Shown here one piece after another: positions 9,643 to 19,230 of a stretch of 64,000 nt of DNA; position 1 is the stretch's first letter; the number at the start of each line of letters is the position of its first letter. Both the position numbers and the translations under genes were made by a program. The notes below the pieces were generated by a model. The model was not told the DNA's origin and made no database searches. It saw only the letters and a list, made by a program, of their open reading frames with translations. Source of the stretch: Cohnella sp. SGD-V74. Its GTDB lineage: Bacteria; Bacillota; Bacilli; Paenibacillales; Paenibacillaceae. The stretch covers positions 124,001-188,000 of the forward strand of contig NZ_PVYW01000019.1 in the NCBI RefSeq assembly GCF_003001675.1, given 5' to 3'.

Positions 9643-12600
9643 CTATTTGCTCTTGCGAATCTGAATCGGCTCGAAAATGCCATAAGGATGCACGATGTAT
9701 TCCGAAGTATATTCCACGCCTTCCGTGCGGAATGATTCCCAGCCCGTCGAAGGAACGGCTCCCCGCGCCTGATGGAACGGCCCGAACAGATTGCGCGGGC
9801 TGCCCGTAACTTCGATGTCCACCCGGTTCGCCCCATCCCTAATCAGCCCCGTAATGTCCAGCCCGTTCGCCGCCCGCCATGGAACGGCTCCCGCTTCCAC
9901 CCCGTTGACGGTCACGTCAAGCGTCACCGCCGAATAGTCGCCCATGAACAAGTACGCCCGTTCTCCCGCTTCCATGCGACAATCAAATTCAAAGTGATAA
10001 ACAATGCTGCCGGCATAATGAAAATATCCCTGCAATCCCCAATCCCCGAACCTCAGCCGCTCCGGCTCGGCGACGACCGTTCGCTCGGGACTTACGCCGA
10101 AGTCTCCGATCAGATAACAATCCTCCAGTTCCATCCGGTTCAGATAGGCGCAGGAGAGAATCAGCTCGTTCTCGCCCACGCGCATTCCGTCCAATCGCAC
10201 CTTGCGAGTGGACCGATCGACGAACCAGCCTTCCGGCCCGACCGGCGCCCTCACCCCGTTCAGCGTCGCCGTGAAATGCTCGGCCTCCTCCAGCGCCAAA
10301 TAAACCGGAGTCCTCGGCAGCGTCTCGACTCTGAACCGGAAGCGCAGCTCCACCAGCGTTCCATTCCGCGGATGCGGCTCTTCGATCCACTTGTACCGCT
10401 GAGGCAGCCCGTTATAATAAATCTGCCGCATGCCAAGCCGGTCGCGAATGTCTCGCTGCGCCTGCCAGACGTCTGTCTCCCCCAACCATGGTCCGCCGCC
10501 CATCCGGTACGCGCATCTGTCCAATACGAGCGTATTCGGCATCGTCCGGGTGAAGGAGCAGGAGGGACCGAGCGAGGCGTGCAGCTTCACCGCAAAAGGA
10601 TTCAGCGCTGTCTCCCCGTCGTCGACGAGCGGCAGCGTCGCGGCTGGACCGCCTTCCTTGGAGATGACGTACAGCTTAGAGCCTGCGGGCGGAAAGCTCG
10701 CTTCGAGCGTCATTCCGCCGTTCTTTATCGGTTCCGCGCCGACCTCGAAGATGTCCCCGGTCAGTGGGTCCCATTCCTCCACCCTTCCCGAGAAATCCGT
10801 CGTCAGCCGCACCTTCAGCGCTTTCTCTCGGTCGTTGTTCACGACGAACAACGTGCGGCAGTCGTCCTGCTCTTTAAGCAGATACAGCATCTCGGGAGCT
10901 TCGCCCAGCGATTCGCCCGCCAGGCTCACCCGGCGGGGCAAGACATTCTCCAACGCCGGAACGACCGACCGCTCGCTCGGCACGACGATCATATTCGGAT
11001 GCGCGAACAGTGCTGCGGCGCGGTCGTCCGCCCGTCCTTCGATCATCCCCGGTATAGGCGCTATGGCGACCGCCCGTCCGCCCGCCTCCAGAAAATCAGT
11101 CAGCAGCCGGTGCGTGCTCACCAGCATTGTCCTCATCTCGGGAAGAATGACCGCGCGATAGCCCGCCTGTCCTACGAACAAGCGGTCCGTCTCCACGCGT
11201 CCTGCCTCTGACATAATCGTCTCGTCTCCCAGATCGAAATCGTAGTGCGCGCCGAGCAACCCTCGCAGAAAACCGTTGAATTCGTCGCCGTAGCGATTGA
11301 TGCCGGGAATGTCGCGGTCCTTGTTGCGGTCAGGAATGCCGTACGGATTCGCGCCCAGCATCGCCCAAGCGGTCGAGGCCGGATGCAGGACGAGCACGTC
11401 GCGCACCGCCGTTCCAGGCGTCATAACCGCTCCGACCCGAGCGAAGTAGTCTTCGACGATGCGATTGCGGCTCCACCAGGTCGTGTTGTAGTTGAATACG
11501 GGAGGATAATCCCGCTTCCGACAGCCTTTAATGGAATAGAGCGCGAGGTGCTGGGAACGCAAATTCACGCCCAATACGTATTGGAAGTCCCCGACCCACT
11601 TTTGCCCCTCGAAAGTAAACTCCCAGCCGGCGCAGCCATACGTTTCCGTAATGACCCGTTCTCTGCCGTACTGGTTGGCCACACTGGTGCATTGCTTTAC
11701 CGTAATCGTCTCGTCGGTCTGCTCCATCAGCATGTCGATGCCGGGTACGTGCTGGTAACGGTAGTTCGGCATGATCGCCCCGCAGACGCGCGTCGCCACG
11801 CCCAGCTTGTTCTCCCACAGATAATGTCCGGTGAACAGCAGCCCGTTGTCCTCGCACCATTGCCCGAGCTGCCCGGAGTACGACTCGGAGAACAGCTCTG
11901 AGATCGTGCGCCAGTAATCGTGGCGGGCGGCCGCCGACCGCTCGCCGTTGAAGAAGACGTAAGGAATCGTATCCAGCACGTCCGCTCCCCGCTTCGCCCG
12001 ATAATAATCGGGGAACGAATACGTCCACGGCAGCCAGCCTCTGCCTTCGGTGAACTTGCAGTGCCGGTCGGCCGCGCTCGGCTCGTCCGTGAACACCCCG
12101 GCGATCGTCTTGCCGAACTGCTCTCCCACCGCCTCCTTATACGCTTCGTAAGTCGTCTCGATGAACAGCCGAACGGAATCCGGATTAAGCGTATCGTGCG
12201 GCGATTCGTCGTTGAACCATTCGCACGCCTCCGCCACTTCGATCCGCAGCGCTAGCAGCGCTTCCCCTTCGCCCGGCTGCGGGCAGCGGATGCCCGGACG
12301 GCATTCCAGCCGTTCGCAGCGCCCGATCTGCATCCCGTCGATCTCTGCCCGGAACAGCGCAACGAAGGACTCATCCACTTCCATCGCTTCCCGAACGACC
12401 TCGATCGTCAACCCTTTAGCCCGATAAGCGTCGCCCTGTGACGGGACGATGCCGCCTGCAGAGCCGGATGGCCAGCGGTCCTCGTCATATATCCATGCGG
12501 TCATCCCCCGCTCGGAGGCAGCTTGTACGGCCGTGCGGACGTGTTCCATCCATTCCTCGCTCATATATCGGGTTTCCAGCCCGTCCCGAGAATGCATGAA

Positions 12601-12747
12601 GAAACCGCCCGCTCCTTGCTCCTTCATGCTCTCGATTTGCCGCACCAGTTCGCCCCGCTCCAGCTTGTCGTTCCAGGCCCAGAACGGCGCGGAGCGAAAC
12701 TCCGCACCCGGATTGCGGAACGCTTCTCTTAAACTCGCCGATTTCAT
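9643..12747 (-). CDS. GH106-like glycoside hydrolase (putative alpha-L-rhamnosidase)
   Basis: About 1034 aa. The N-terminal AFRNPGAEFRSAPFWAWN, followed by QGAGGFFMHSRDGL and WIYDEDRWPSGSAGG, is typical of the large GH106-like hydrolases, some of which are calcium-dependent inverting alpha-L-rhamnosidases. A TIM-barrel-like part (to about 500) is followed by beta-rich regions, with a galactose-binding-like jelly roll near the C-terminus (VYHFEFDC, YLFMGDYSAVTLDVTVNG). No signal peptide is visible. The start taken is ATG 12747, with GAGGAG upstream; an in-frame TTG two codons earlier is closer to the same site and cannot be excluded. It lies between permease genes and the DapA-family gene in one operon, so it probably acts on imported oligosaccharides. 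Rhamnosidase specificity is an inference from the family. Confidence 0.7.
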   Translation of the reverse strand: MKSASLREAFRNPGAEFRSAPFWAWNDKLERGELVRQIESMKEQGAGGFFMHSRDGLETRYMSEEWMEHVRTAVQAASERGMTAWIYDEDRWPSGSAGGIVPSQGDAYRAKGLTIEVVREAMEVDESFVALFRAEIDGMQIGRCERLECRPGIRCPQPGEGEALLALRIEVAEACEWFNDESPHDTLNPDSVRLFIETTYEAYKEAVGEQFGKTIAGVFTDEPSAADRHCKFTEGRGWLPWTYSFPDYYRAKRGADVLDTIPYVFFNGERSAAARHDYWRTISELFSESYSGQLGQWCEDNGLLFTGHYLWENKLGVATRVCGAIMPNYRYQHVPGIDMLMEQTDETITVKQCTSVANQYGRERVITETYGCAGWEFTFEGQKWVGDFQYVLGVNLRSQHLALYSIKGCRKRDYPPVFNYNTTWWSRNRIVEDYFARVGAVMTPGTAVRDVLVLHPASTAWAMLGANPYGIPDRNKDRDIPGINRYGDEFNGFLRGLLGAHYDFDLGDETIMSEAGRVETDRLFVGQAGYRAVILPEMRTMLVSTHRLLTDFLEAGGRAVAIAPIPGMIEGRADDRAAALFAHPNMIVVPSERSVVPALENVLPRRVSLAGESLGEAPEMLYLLKEQDDCRTLFVVNNDREKALKVRLTTDFSGRVEEWDPLTGDIFEVGAEPIKNGGMTLEASFPPAGSKLYVISKEGGPAATLPLVDDGETALNPFAVKLHASLGPSCSFTRTMPNTLVLDRCAYRMGGGPWLGETDVWQAQRDIRDRLGMRQIYYNGLPQRYKWIEEPHPRNGTLVELRFRFRVETLPRTPVYLALEEAEHFTATLNGVRAPVGPEGWFVDRSTRKVRLDGMRVGENELILSCAYLNRMELEDCYLIGDFGVSPERTVVAEPERLRFGDWGLQGYFHYAGSIVYHFEFDCRMEAGERAYLFMGDYSAVTLDVTVNGVEAGAVPWRAANGLDITGLIRDGANRVDIEVTGSPRNLFGPFHQARGAVPSTGWESFRTEGVEYTSEYIVHPYGIFEPIQIRKSK

Positions 12748-12769
12748 CGCCAACCGGTCTCCTCTCCGC

Positions 12770-13633
12770 TTACCCTTTTACCGAACCAAGCATCGCGCCT
12801 TGAACGAAATATTTCTGCACGAACGGATAAATGCACAGCACGGGGAGAATCGCCACGTACACGACCGCGTACTTGATCGTAGCCGACATCGTCGCCATAT
12901 CGGCGCCCATCTGCGTCGTCTGCGAAGCCATATCCCCTTGAATGACGATATTGCGCAAAATAATCTGCAGCGGGTACAGCTCCTTCTCGTTCAGATAGAT
13001 CAGCGCAGGGAAGAAGCTGTTCCACTGTCCGACCGCATAGAACAGGAACATCGTGGCCATGACCGGCATCGACAGCGGAAGCACGATCTGCAGCAGCGTC
13101 CGGTACTCTCCCGCTCCGTCGACGGTCGCAGATTCATGAAGCGCCTCGGGAATTTGTTCGAAGAACGTTCGCATGAGAATCATATTGAACACGCTGATCG
13201 CCGTCGGAATGACGAGCGCCCAGATCGTGTCGACCATGCCCAGCCCGTGCACGACCATGAACCGAGGAATCAGCCCCCCGTCGAAAAACATCGTGAAAAT
13301 AACAAACAGCGAGAAGATCGCCCGTCCGTAGAAATGGTTGCGGGACAGCGGATACGCGCACAGCGTCGTCAGCACCAGACTGATCAGCGTTCCCAACGCC
13401 GTATACAGAATCGTGTTGCCGTACGACCGCAGCACCGCAGGATCGTCGAACACGTACTTGTAAGCCTGCAGGTTGATCCCCTTCGGAAGCCACAGCACCT
13501 CGCCGCGGCTGACCGCTCCGCCCGAGCTGATCGACACGATGCCCATATAATAGAGCGGATACAGCGTAATTACGATCAGCAGCAGCATCAGAACGAGATT
13601 AACCCCGTCGAACCACGTTTTTTTGGTTGTCAT
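12770..13633 (-). CDS. Sugar ABC transporter permease (LplC/MalG type)
   Basis: Inner-membrane permease half of a carbohydrate uptake ABC transporter, 287 aa. There are six predicted membrane segments: an N-terminal one (LVLMLLLIVITLYPLYYMGI), the binding-protein-dependent permease core, and an EAA loop (LHESATVDGAGEY followed by IVLPLS). The C-terminus YFVQGAMLGSVKG is characteristic of the LplC subfamily common in Paenibacillus. ATG has GGGGAGAGAG upstream. It starts 12 bp after the partner permease gene and is followed by the GH106-like gene. No ATPase gene is in the operon; such systems usually share an MsmX-like ATPase encoded elsewhere. Confidence 0.92.
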   Translation of the reverse strand: MTTKKTWFDGVNLVLMLLLIVITLYPLYYMGIVSISSGGAVSRGEVLWLPKGINLQAYKYVFDDPAVLRSYGNTILYTALGTLISLVLTTLCAYPLSRNHFYGRAIFSLFVIFTMFFDGGLIPRFMVVHGLGMVDTIWALVIPTAISVFNMILMRTFFEQIPEALHESATVDGAGEYRTLLQIVLPLSMPVMATMFLFYAVGQWNSFFPALIYLNEKELYPLQIILRNIVIQGDMASQTTQMGADMATMSATIKYAVVYVAILPVLCIYPFVQKYFVQGAMLGSVKG

Positions 13634-13645
13634 CGCTCTCTCCCC

Positions 13646-14581
13646 TTAGAACAGCCTGGCGCCGTTGAATTTTTTCGAGAGCTGGTTGGCGGAGATGACG
13701 AGCACGAACGACAGCACCGATTGGAAAATGCCGACCGCGGCCGCGAAGCTGAAGTCACTGTCGATCAGCCCTCTGCGATAAACGTAGGTTTGAATAACGT
13801 CCGCCGTCTCATAGGTCGGTCCGCTGTACAGCAGCAGGATTTTCTCGAAGCCGACGGACAGCATATGCCCGAGATTCAGCAGCAGCATGACCATAATGAC
13901 CGTCATAATGCCGGGAATCGTAATGTGACGCATTTTCCTCCACCGGCTGGCGCCGTCAATCGTCGCCGCCTCGTAGAGCGTCGGGTCGATGCCGGTCAAC
14001 GCGGCCAAGTAGATGATCGAACCCCAACCGAGCCCCTGCCAGATGTCCGAACCGATGAAGATCGTCCGGAACCACTCCGGCATCGACAGGAAGGTGATCG
14101 AATCGGCGCCGAGCATGCCCCGGAACTGATTGATCAAGCCGTCCGAGGACAGGAAGTTGACCAGCATGCCCGCCACCACCACGGTGGACAGGAAATGCGG
14201 AATATACGTAATCGATTGGACGAACCGCTTGAACAGCTGGAGGCGCAGTTCGTTCAGGAGAAGCGCGAAGACGATCGGCGCCGGGAAAAAGAAAATCAAC
14301 GAATACAGATTCAGCAGGACGGTATTGCGCACCACTTGCCAGAAGTAAGAGTCGTTCAGAAATTGCTCGAAGTATTTCGTACCGGCCCAGGGGCTTCCGA
14401 AGAAGCCTTTTATAATCGAATAATCCTGGAAAGCCATCAGATTGCCGACCATCGGCGCGTAATGAAAGATCAGAAAATAAACCAGCGGAAATGCAAACAT
14501 CGCGTACAGCGCCTTGCTTTTCTTTATTTTTCTGCGCGCTTCGCTCCAGCCGGATACTGCGGATTTGCTTGATGAGGCCAT
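13646..14581 (-). CDS. Sugar ABC transporter permease (LplB type)
   Basis: 311-aa partner permease. It opens with a basic cytoplasmic tail and the LplB-family segment FHYAPMVGNLMAFQDYS, then WAGTKYFEQF, six membrane segments and an EAA loop (YEAATIDGASRWRK followed by ITIPG). The C-terminus FVLVISANQLSKKF is also typical. It pairs with the permease gene 12 bp downstream and follows the binding-protein gene by 75 bp. The ribosome site GGGAGAGAG precedes the ATG. Together these genes form one importer for an oligosaccharide whose identity is not shown by sequence; the GH106-like hydrolase suggests a rhamnose-containing one. Confidence 0.92.
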   Translation of the reverse strand: MASSSKSAVSGWSEARRKIKKSKALYAMFAFPLVYFLIFHYAPMVGNLMAFQDYSIIKGFFGSPWAGTKYFEQFLNDSYFWQVVRNTVLLNLYSLIFFFPAPIVFALLLNELRLQLFKRFVQSITYIPHFLSTVVVAGMLVNFLSSDGLINQFRGMLGADSITFLSMPEWFRTIFIGSDIWQGLGWGSIIYLAALTGIDPTLYEAATIDGASRWRKMRHITIPGIMTVIMVMLLLNLGHMLSVGFEKILLLYSGPTYETADVIQTYVYRRGLIDSDFSFAAAVGIFQSVLSFVLVISANQLSKKFNGARLF

Positions 14582-14656
14582 CGGTTCTCTCTCCCTTCAC
14601 ACGGCAAGAGCCGCCGCCCCGCGAAGGGCCCTGGGGCAACAGCTCTGCTTCTCTCC

Positions 14657-16249
14657 TTAAGACTGAACTCTTGCCAACGCGTCGTTGTAGATCTTCAGAA
14701 GCTCGTCCGCGCCTTTGGCTTTGCACTGCTCGACGAAGGAAGCCCACTCGCTTTCCAGCGCTCCGTCCTTAATGATGAACTTGTCCATGTTCGAAGTGAT
14801 GAACGAGTCCAGTTCGGTTCTGAGCTGCTTCAGACGCTCCCGCTCCTCCTTGTTGAACGGAGGATCGTTCGTGAAGCGGAAGTTGATGCCGGCTTCTACG
14901 TTCTTCAGATTCGTATCGCTCCAGGCCAACGAATCCGGCGCCTGGAACGGAATGTTCGGACGGTCGTCGTAATGCATCGCCAATCCCAGATAACCCGTGC
15001 CCAGATCCGACTGCATCGCATAATAAGGAACCGGCTTATCCATGTACTTGCTCTTCGCTTCTTCGGTCAGCTTGAATTCCCCGTTCTCGATGACGTAATC
15101 CTCGTTTTCCACACCCAGGGAAGTAATGTTCGTCCCTTCTTCTCCGTACATCCAATCGATGAACGCGATGACCTTGTCCGGATTTTTCACCTTGGTGCTG
15201 ATGACGTACGATTCGCTCAGATGGTCCAGGCTGTACACGAGATTGCGCTTCACGCCGCCCGGTCCTTCCAATACCGGAATCATGTCGAACTTCGCTTCCG
15301 GATCCTGCTGCTGCATAATCGTGTTGAACGTATTGCCGAAGCCGTTATTGTCCTGGAAGTAGAACGATTTGCCCGAATTCAGCTTCTCCTGCCATGTCTG
15401 GGACGTCGCCGTTGTGTAATCCTGGTCGAGCAGCTTCTCGCTGTACAGCTTATGCAGCCAGGAGATCGCGTCCTTGAACGCGTCCGAGTACGGTCCGAAC
15501 TCGTAGCGCTTCGTCGCCGGATCGTAATACACTTTCGTGCCGTTGCTCGTCGTATAGCCGCTGCCGAAGCCGAACGCGATCGGGTTGATCAGATTTTCCG
15601 TGCCGGTCAGGCCGTTGGCGGCGCGGGACGCGAACGGGAACGAGGCGGGATTGGCTTCCTTCAGCTTCTTCAGCGTCTCGTAGAGCTCGTCGTAGGTCGT
15701 CGGAACCGCCAAGTCGTTCTTTTTCAGCAGGTCCATCCGAATCATCGGAATCTGACCCGCCTGAAGGTCCCACTTGGTAACTAACGGGAACCCGAACAGC
15801 TTGCCGTCGATATAGTTGTTTTTGACCTCCGGATGCTCCTCCAGCACCTTTTTGAAGTTCGGCATCTGATCGATATACGGAGTCAGATCGAGGAACACGC
15901 CCGTATCCGAATAATTCTGAATGTCGTCCTGCTTGACGAGAATGACGTCCGGGATCGTGTTCGTCGCGATGAGCGTCTTTTTCTTGTCGTCGTAGTTGCT
16001 CTGCGGAACGCTCTGAAGATTCAGCTTGACGTTCTGTCTTTTCTCGATCTCCCGTACCGCCTTGGAGTCGCTTACGATCGCCTGGCTCGGATGCTCGTAC
16101 CTCATCCAGGTCAAGCTCAGCGCTCCGTCTTCCGAACCGGAATTGCCCGAGTTGTTCGAATCGCCGCAGCCCGCCAGAGTTCCTCCGAGCAGGAAAATCG
16201 ATAACGCCGCCGCGCTGCCGGAAATCCGAAGTTTCTTGTTTCTGTTCAT
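14657..16249 (-). CDS. Extracellular sugar-binding lipoprotein (LplA type)
   Basis: 530 aa, the long binding-protein class paired with LplB/LplC permeases. It has a basic N-terminus, a hydrophobic stretch and lipobox LAGC near residue 28, followed by a Ser/Asn/Gly-rich linker, so it is lipid-anchored outside the membrane. The type I solute-binding fold is supported by segments such as PDVILVKQDDIQNY, LDLTPYIDQMPN and KVIAFIDWMYGEEG. It is first gene of the operon running to the DapA-family gene, with GGGAGGG nine bases before the ATG. The 150-bp gap upstream contains the terminator of the regulator gene. It captures the oligosaccharide for the two downstream permeases; the ligand is unknown. 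Confidence 0.93.
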   Translation of the reverse strand: MNRNKKLRISGSAAALSIFLLGGTLAGCGDSNNSGNSGSEDGALSLTWMRYEHPSQAIVSDSKAVREIEKRQNVKLNLQSVPQSNYDDKKKTLIATNTIPDVILVKQDDIQNYSDTGVFLDLTPYIDQMPNFKKVLEEHPEVKNNYIDGKLFGFPLVTKWDLQAGQIPMIRMDLLKKNDLAVPTTYDELYETLKKLKEANPASFPFASRAANGLTGTENLINPIAFGFGSGYTTSNGTKVYYDPATKRYEFGPYSDAFKDAISWLHKLYSEKLLDQDYTTATSQTWQEKLNSGKSFYFQDNNGFGNTFNTIMQQQDPEAKFDMIPVLEGPGGVKRNLVYSLDHLSESYVISTKVKNPDKVIAFIDWMYGEEGTNITSLGVENEDYVIENGEFKLTEEAKSKYMDKPVPYYAMQSDLGTGYLGLAMHYDDRPNIPFQAPDSLAWSDTNLKNVEAGINFRFTNDPPFNKEERERLKQLRTELDSFITSNMDKFIIKDGALESEWASFVEQCKAKGADELLKIYNDALARVQS

Positions 16250-16330
16250 TCGGTATACCCTCCCGTGAAATGTGGATCGTCGTGCACCCTCATCGTAAGC
16301 CGACCCCGCCGTCGCCGAAAATAAACAAAA

Positions 16331-16355
16331 CGGAATAACGTGTGCCGTTATTCCG
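16331..16355 (-). terminator. Rho-independent terminator of the AraC-family gene
   Basis: Perfect 10-bp inverted repeat CGGAATAACG / CGTTATTCCG around a five-base loop. On the minus strand it is followed by a T-rich tract (TTTTGTTTATTTT). It lies between the regulator stop and the binding-protein start, so it should separate the two transcripts. Confidence 0.85.
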
Positions 16356-16398
16356 CTCTATGCCCCTATGATTCAATTATCCGCCTTGATCCAAAAAG

Positions 16399-18720
16399 TC
16401 ACTTTTCCCCGTCATCCCTACGGCCATGGGCGTTCCGATAATCCATCGGGGAGATTCCCTCGTATTTCTTGAACACCCGCAGGAACGTCGTTCGACTGGC
16501 GATTCCGGTCATCTCGGCGATTTCCCCGACTTTCAGATCGGTCTCCAGCAGCAGTTCCTTCGCCTTCTCCATCCGCGTCCGGCTGATCGTATCGGTGATG
16601 CTGCTTCCCGTCGTCTCCTTGAATAGCTTGGACACGTATTTCGGAGACAGGCCGATCTCATCGGCAATCATCTCCAGATGAAGATCCTTCGCGTAATGAA
16701 GCGCGATGTATTCCGAGATGAGCGCCACGACGCTGCTCGACCGGCGCTCCGGCTTCACGGCCGTCGCTTCGATGATCCGATCGAAGAAGGCGTACAGTTC
16801 CTCCGTCCTCTCCTGCCATTCCGTCGGCAGCACGGTCTTCTGCGTCAGCTTCTGATGCTGCTTCTCGGTCGCGAAGCGGAACACGTCCTGCTTCCTCTCC
16901 GTCAGGTAGCGATAGCCCGTCTGATAGACGGCGGCGAGCAGCGCGCCCAGATGAGAATAGGATACGCCGCGGCTCCGGTTCGTCTCGACGATCGTCTCGA
17001 TTTCTTTCCTCAGCAGATCGGGCTCTCCAATCTTAAGCGCGTTCACGATCTTCGTCTCGTCGAGGAACGAGTAGTAATAGACCTGGCCGATATTCAGTTC
17101 GGCCGCGTCGACGACCGAGGAGTCCGGACGCGAACGCATCTTGTCGAGCGCGGTGATCGCTTCCGAATAGGACGCGGCCAGCGAAGTCGTGTCCGGATAT
17201 ACGTTGCCGATGCCGATAAGAAGATCGCAGTAAACCATATCGTATTCGAACGTCAGGCGGATCGTCTTGAGCGCTTCGTCCAACCCCGCCCGGTCTCCCT
17301 CCGTCCGAAGATTGACCATGCATACGTAGAGATTGTGCTCGCATTCGACCATGTAGCAGTTCACGTGTCTCCTCATAATGCCCCAGAGCACGACTTTTAA
17401 TTTTTCGAGAATCATGACCCGATCCGCTTCGGCAATCTCGTGATAGAACCTGTCGCGGAATTGGAACATGAAGCAGCAGCACAAATATTTGCCTTCGACG
17501 AACCCGATATCGGCCATGATCCGCGACTCGCCGTCCTCGTCCTGCCATGGGCTTCCGTTCACCAGATCGAGAAAATATCGCTCCACGCGGTCATTGGAAA
17601 TATGCCGAAGCCGTTCCGTAATATCCAGCTTCTCGTCCATCAACTCATAAATGCGCTGGTTGATCTCCCCGAACTCTCCTCTCCCTCTCGAATTATCGCG
17701 ACGGGCGTCCGGATGGGGCTCGTTTTGCAGAATGCTGCGAATGTTCCGAATCGGGTTATACAATCTCAGGCTGAAAATGAGCGAAAATACGATGCCAATC
17801 ACGATAAGCGCCACGCAGATCCAGACGATCATCGTCAATATGCCGGATGACTCGTAATTAAACGCGTCTACGGGAGTCACCGAGAAATAATGCCATCCAA
17901 ACGACGGGGAGATCAACCGGGTAACGAGCATCTTCTCGCCGTCGATCGTCGTTTGCAATTGATCAGGCTCGCCTTCGCGCTCCAGCTTGGTCTTCAGCTC
18001 TTCCAGTTGCTCTTCCGTCCATTGATCCGAACGCATCATGATCGAGCGATCCGCATCGGTCACGACATAGGCCGTCGATTCGTAGATGGAATTGCCGGTC
18101 AGCGCGCGCAACACTGAACGGGCGGGAATCGTCGTAACGGACGTAATGAGATGGCCGTTAACGTACTGCGTCGTCACTTCCGGAATGACCGTGCGCCGTC
18201 CTCCGCCTTCAAGCCGCACCTCGGTTGGAGGGAGAATTTCGAAAATGCTGTCCTGGCTGAGACGATCCCTCCAATAAGCTTCCGGGAACTGGTCGAACGC
18301 GTAAAACTTGTTGAAGAACGTCTCGAAATCGACTACGCCATCGGCCGTATACACTTTCTCCACGTCGCTGTACAAGAACACCGTATCGATAAAAGAACTG
18401 AGCGTGCTTCGATTGGCCGCGATCGTCCGAATGATGGAGGGAACGTTGATCTTGTCTTGCGCGGTTTGAAGCGAATGCGGTTTCAGATACTGCTGGACGA
18501 TGTCGTTGATCATCAGGTTGTTATGCGTCGTCCGCACCATCTCCAGATTCACGTCGATGTTGGATACCGATGCCGTCAGATTGGCCTGGAGCCTGTCCGA
18601 CACGTCCTTGTTCATCAGCCGGTCCACGTTCACGTAGACGATATAACCGATCAGCAGAATCGGAACCAACAGCGAGATGAAGTAAGACCATATTTTGAAA
18701 AACAGCTTGTGTTCCTGCAT
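16399..18720 (-). CDS. Membrane-anchored AraC-family regulator (YesS-like)
   Basis: Probable transcriptional activator of the neighbouring sugar operon, 773 aa. The start is ATG 18720, preceded by GGGAGG; the upstream in-frame extension of 27 codons overlaps a terminator and is rejected. Layout: membrane helix 1 (about 8-30), an extracytoplasmic Cache-like sensor (about 31-290), membrane helix 2 (about 292-318), a HAMP-like stretch, a long cytoplasmic linker (ligand-sensing or GGDEF-related fold possible), and two AraC helix-turn-helix motifs at the C-terminus (HLEMIADEIGLSPKYVSKLFKE and KVGEIAEMTG...FLRVFKKYEGISP, in part). It lies directly upstream of the binding-protein gene, the usual place for regulators of Lpl-type transporters. 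The sensed signal is not known. Confidence 0.88.
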   Translation of the reverse strand: MQEHKLFFKIWSYFISLLVPILLIGYIVYVNVDRLMNKDVSDRLQANLTASVSNIDVNLEMVRTTHNNLMINDIVQQYLKPHSLQTAQDKINVPSIIRTIAANRSTLSSFIDTVFLYSDVEKVYTADGVVDFETFFNKFYAFDQFPEAYWRDRLSQDSIFEILPPTEVRLEGGGRRTVIPEVTTQYVNGHLITSVTTIPARSVLRALTGNSIYESTAYVVTDADRSIMMRSDQWTEEQLEELKTKLEREGEPDQLQTTIDGEKMLVTRLISPSFGWHYFSVTPVDAFNYESSGILTMIVWICVALIVIGIVFSLIFSLRLYNPIRNIRSILQNEPHPDARRDNSRGRGEFGEINQRIYELMDEKLDITERLRHISNDRVERYFLDLVNGSPWQDEDGESRIMADIGFVEGKYLCCCFMFQFRDRFYHEIAEADRVMILEKLKVVLWGIMRRHVNCYMVECEHNLYVCMVNLRTEGDRAGLDEALKTIRLTFEYDMVYCDLLIGIGNVYPDTTSLAASYSEAITALDKMRSRPDSSVVDAAELNIGQVYYYSFLDETKIVNALKIGEPDLLRKEIETIVETNRSRGVSYSHLGALLAAVYQTGYRYLTERKQDVFRFATEKQHQKLTQKTVLPTEWQERTEELYAFFDRIIEATAVKPERRSSSVVALISEYIALHYAKDLHLEMIADEIGLSPKYVSKLFKETTGSSITDTISRTRMEKAKELLLETDLKVGEIAEMTGIASRTTFLRVFKKYEGISPMDYRNAHGRRDDGEK

Positions 18721-18767
18721 AGGGCAACCTCCCGACGAAACGTACGGCAAATCTCCAATGCCGCAAA

Positions 18768-18798
18768 AAAGCAACGTGCCGATCGGGCCCGTTGCTTT
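18768..18798 (-). terminator. Rho-independent terminator after yabA
   Basis: Inverted repeat AAAGCAACG / CGTTGCTTT with a 13-base loop, followed on the minus strand by a run of six T. It closes the darA-yabA transcript just before the AraC-family gene. In Bacillus, yabA is followed by yabB; here the terminator and a sugar locus take that place. Confidence 0.85.
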
Positions 18799-18804
18799 CA
18801 TCTA

Positions 18805-19179
18805 TTATTTACTTAAAAAAGACAAACAGAACAAGCAATCGCCTTCCATCCGCAGATGACCGTAGTACACGTTGCAGATATGGAAGCCTTCGTGATACAG
18901 CCGGGCAAGGTTGTCGTACCCTTCCCCGACACTCGCGCTGGCCGCGGGCGCTTGCTCGGCGGTCCCCTTCGCGACAGCCGGTTCTTCCGCCGCTTCCTGG
19001 GTGACCGCTACAGATTCCGTTTCCCGCTTCAATACTTTTCTGAGCTGCTGATTTTCGATTCGCAGCCGCTGGTTCTCCTCCAGCAGCTCCTTGAACTTCA
19101 GCTTGAGATCTCCGAATTCGGCATATACTTTACCCAAATGCGATTCGAGTTCATCCATATGAAGGAAAGTGTCTTTCAT
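18805..19179 (-). CDS. yabA: Replication initiation control protein YabA
   Basis: Negative regulator of chromosome replication initiation that bridges DnaA and the DnaN clamp. 124 aa. An N-terminal leucine-rich coiled coil (about 8-48, with DLKLKFKELLEENQRLRIENQQL in part) is used for tetramerisation, a variable Ala/Glu-rich linker follows, and a C-terminal zinc-binding domain has FHICN...GHLR...CLFCL (His and three Cys). ATG at 19179 is preceded by GAGGTGG. It follows ricT by about 50 bp, as in Bacillus subtilis. The gene order and the motif pair make the call firm. Confidence 0.95.
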   Translation of the reverse strand: MKDTFLHMDELESHLGKVYAEFGDLKLKFKELLEENQRLRIENQQLRKVLKRETESVAVTQEAAEEPAVAKGTAEQAPAASASVGEGYDNLARLYHEGFHICNVYYGHLRMEGDCLFCLSFLSK

Positions 19180-19230
19180 GAACAGATATCCACCTCAAGG
19201 CATCCGCTTATGTCATTTCGGAAGGTCCGA

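Noticed and set aside
12449..14572. 707-codon plus-strand open frame
   Set aside because: Antisense to two permease genes and the GH106-like gene; Arg/Gln/His-rich sequence without domains.
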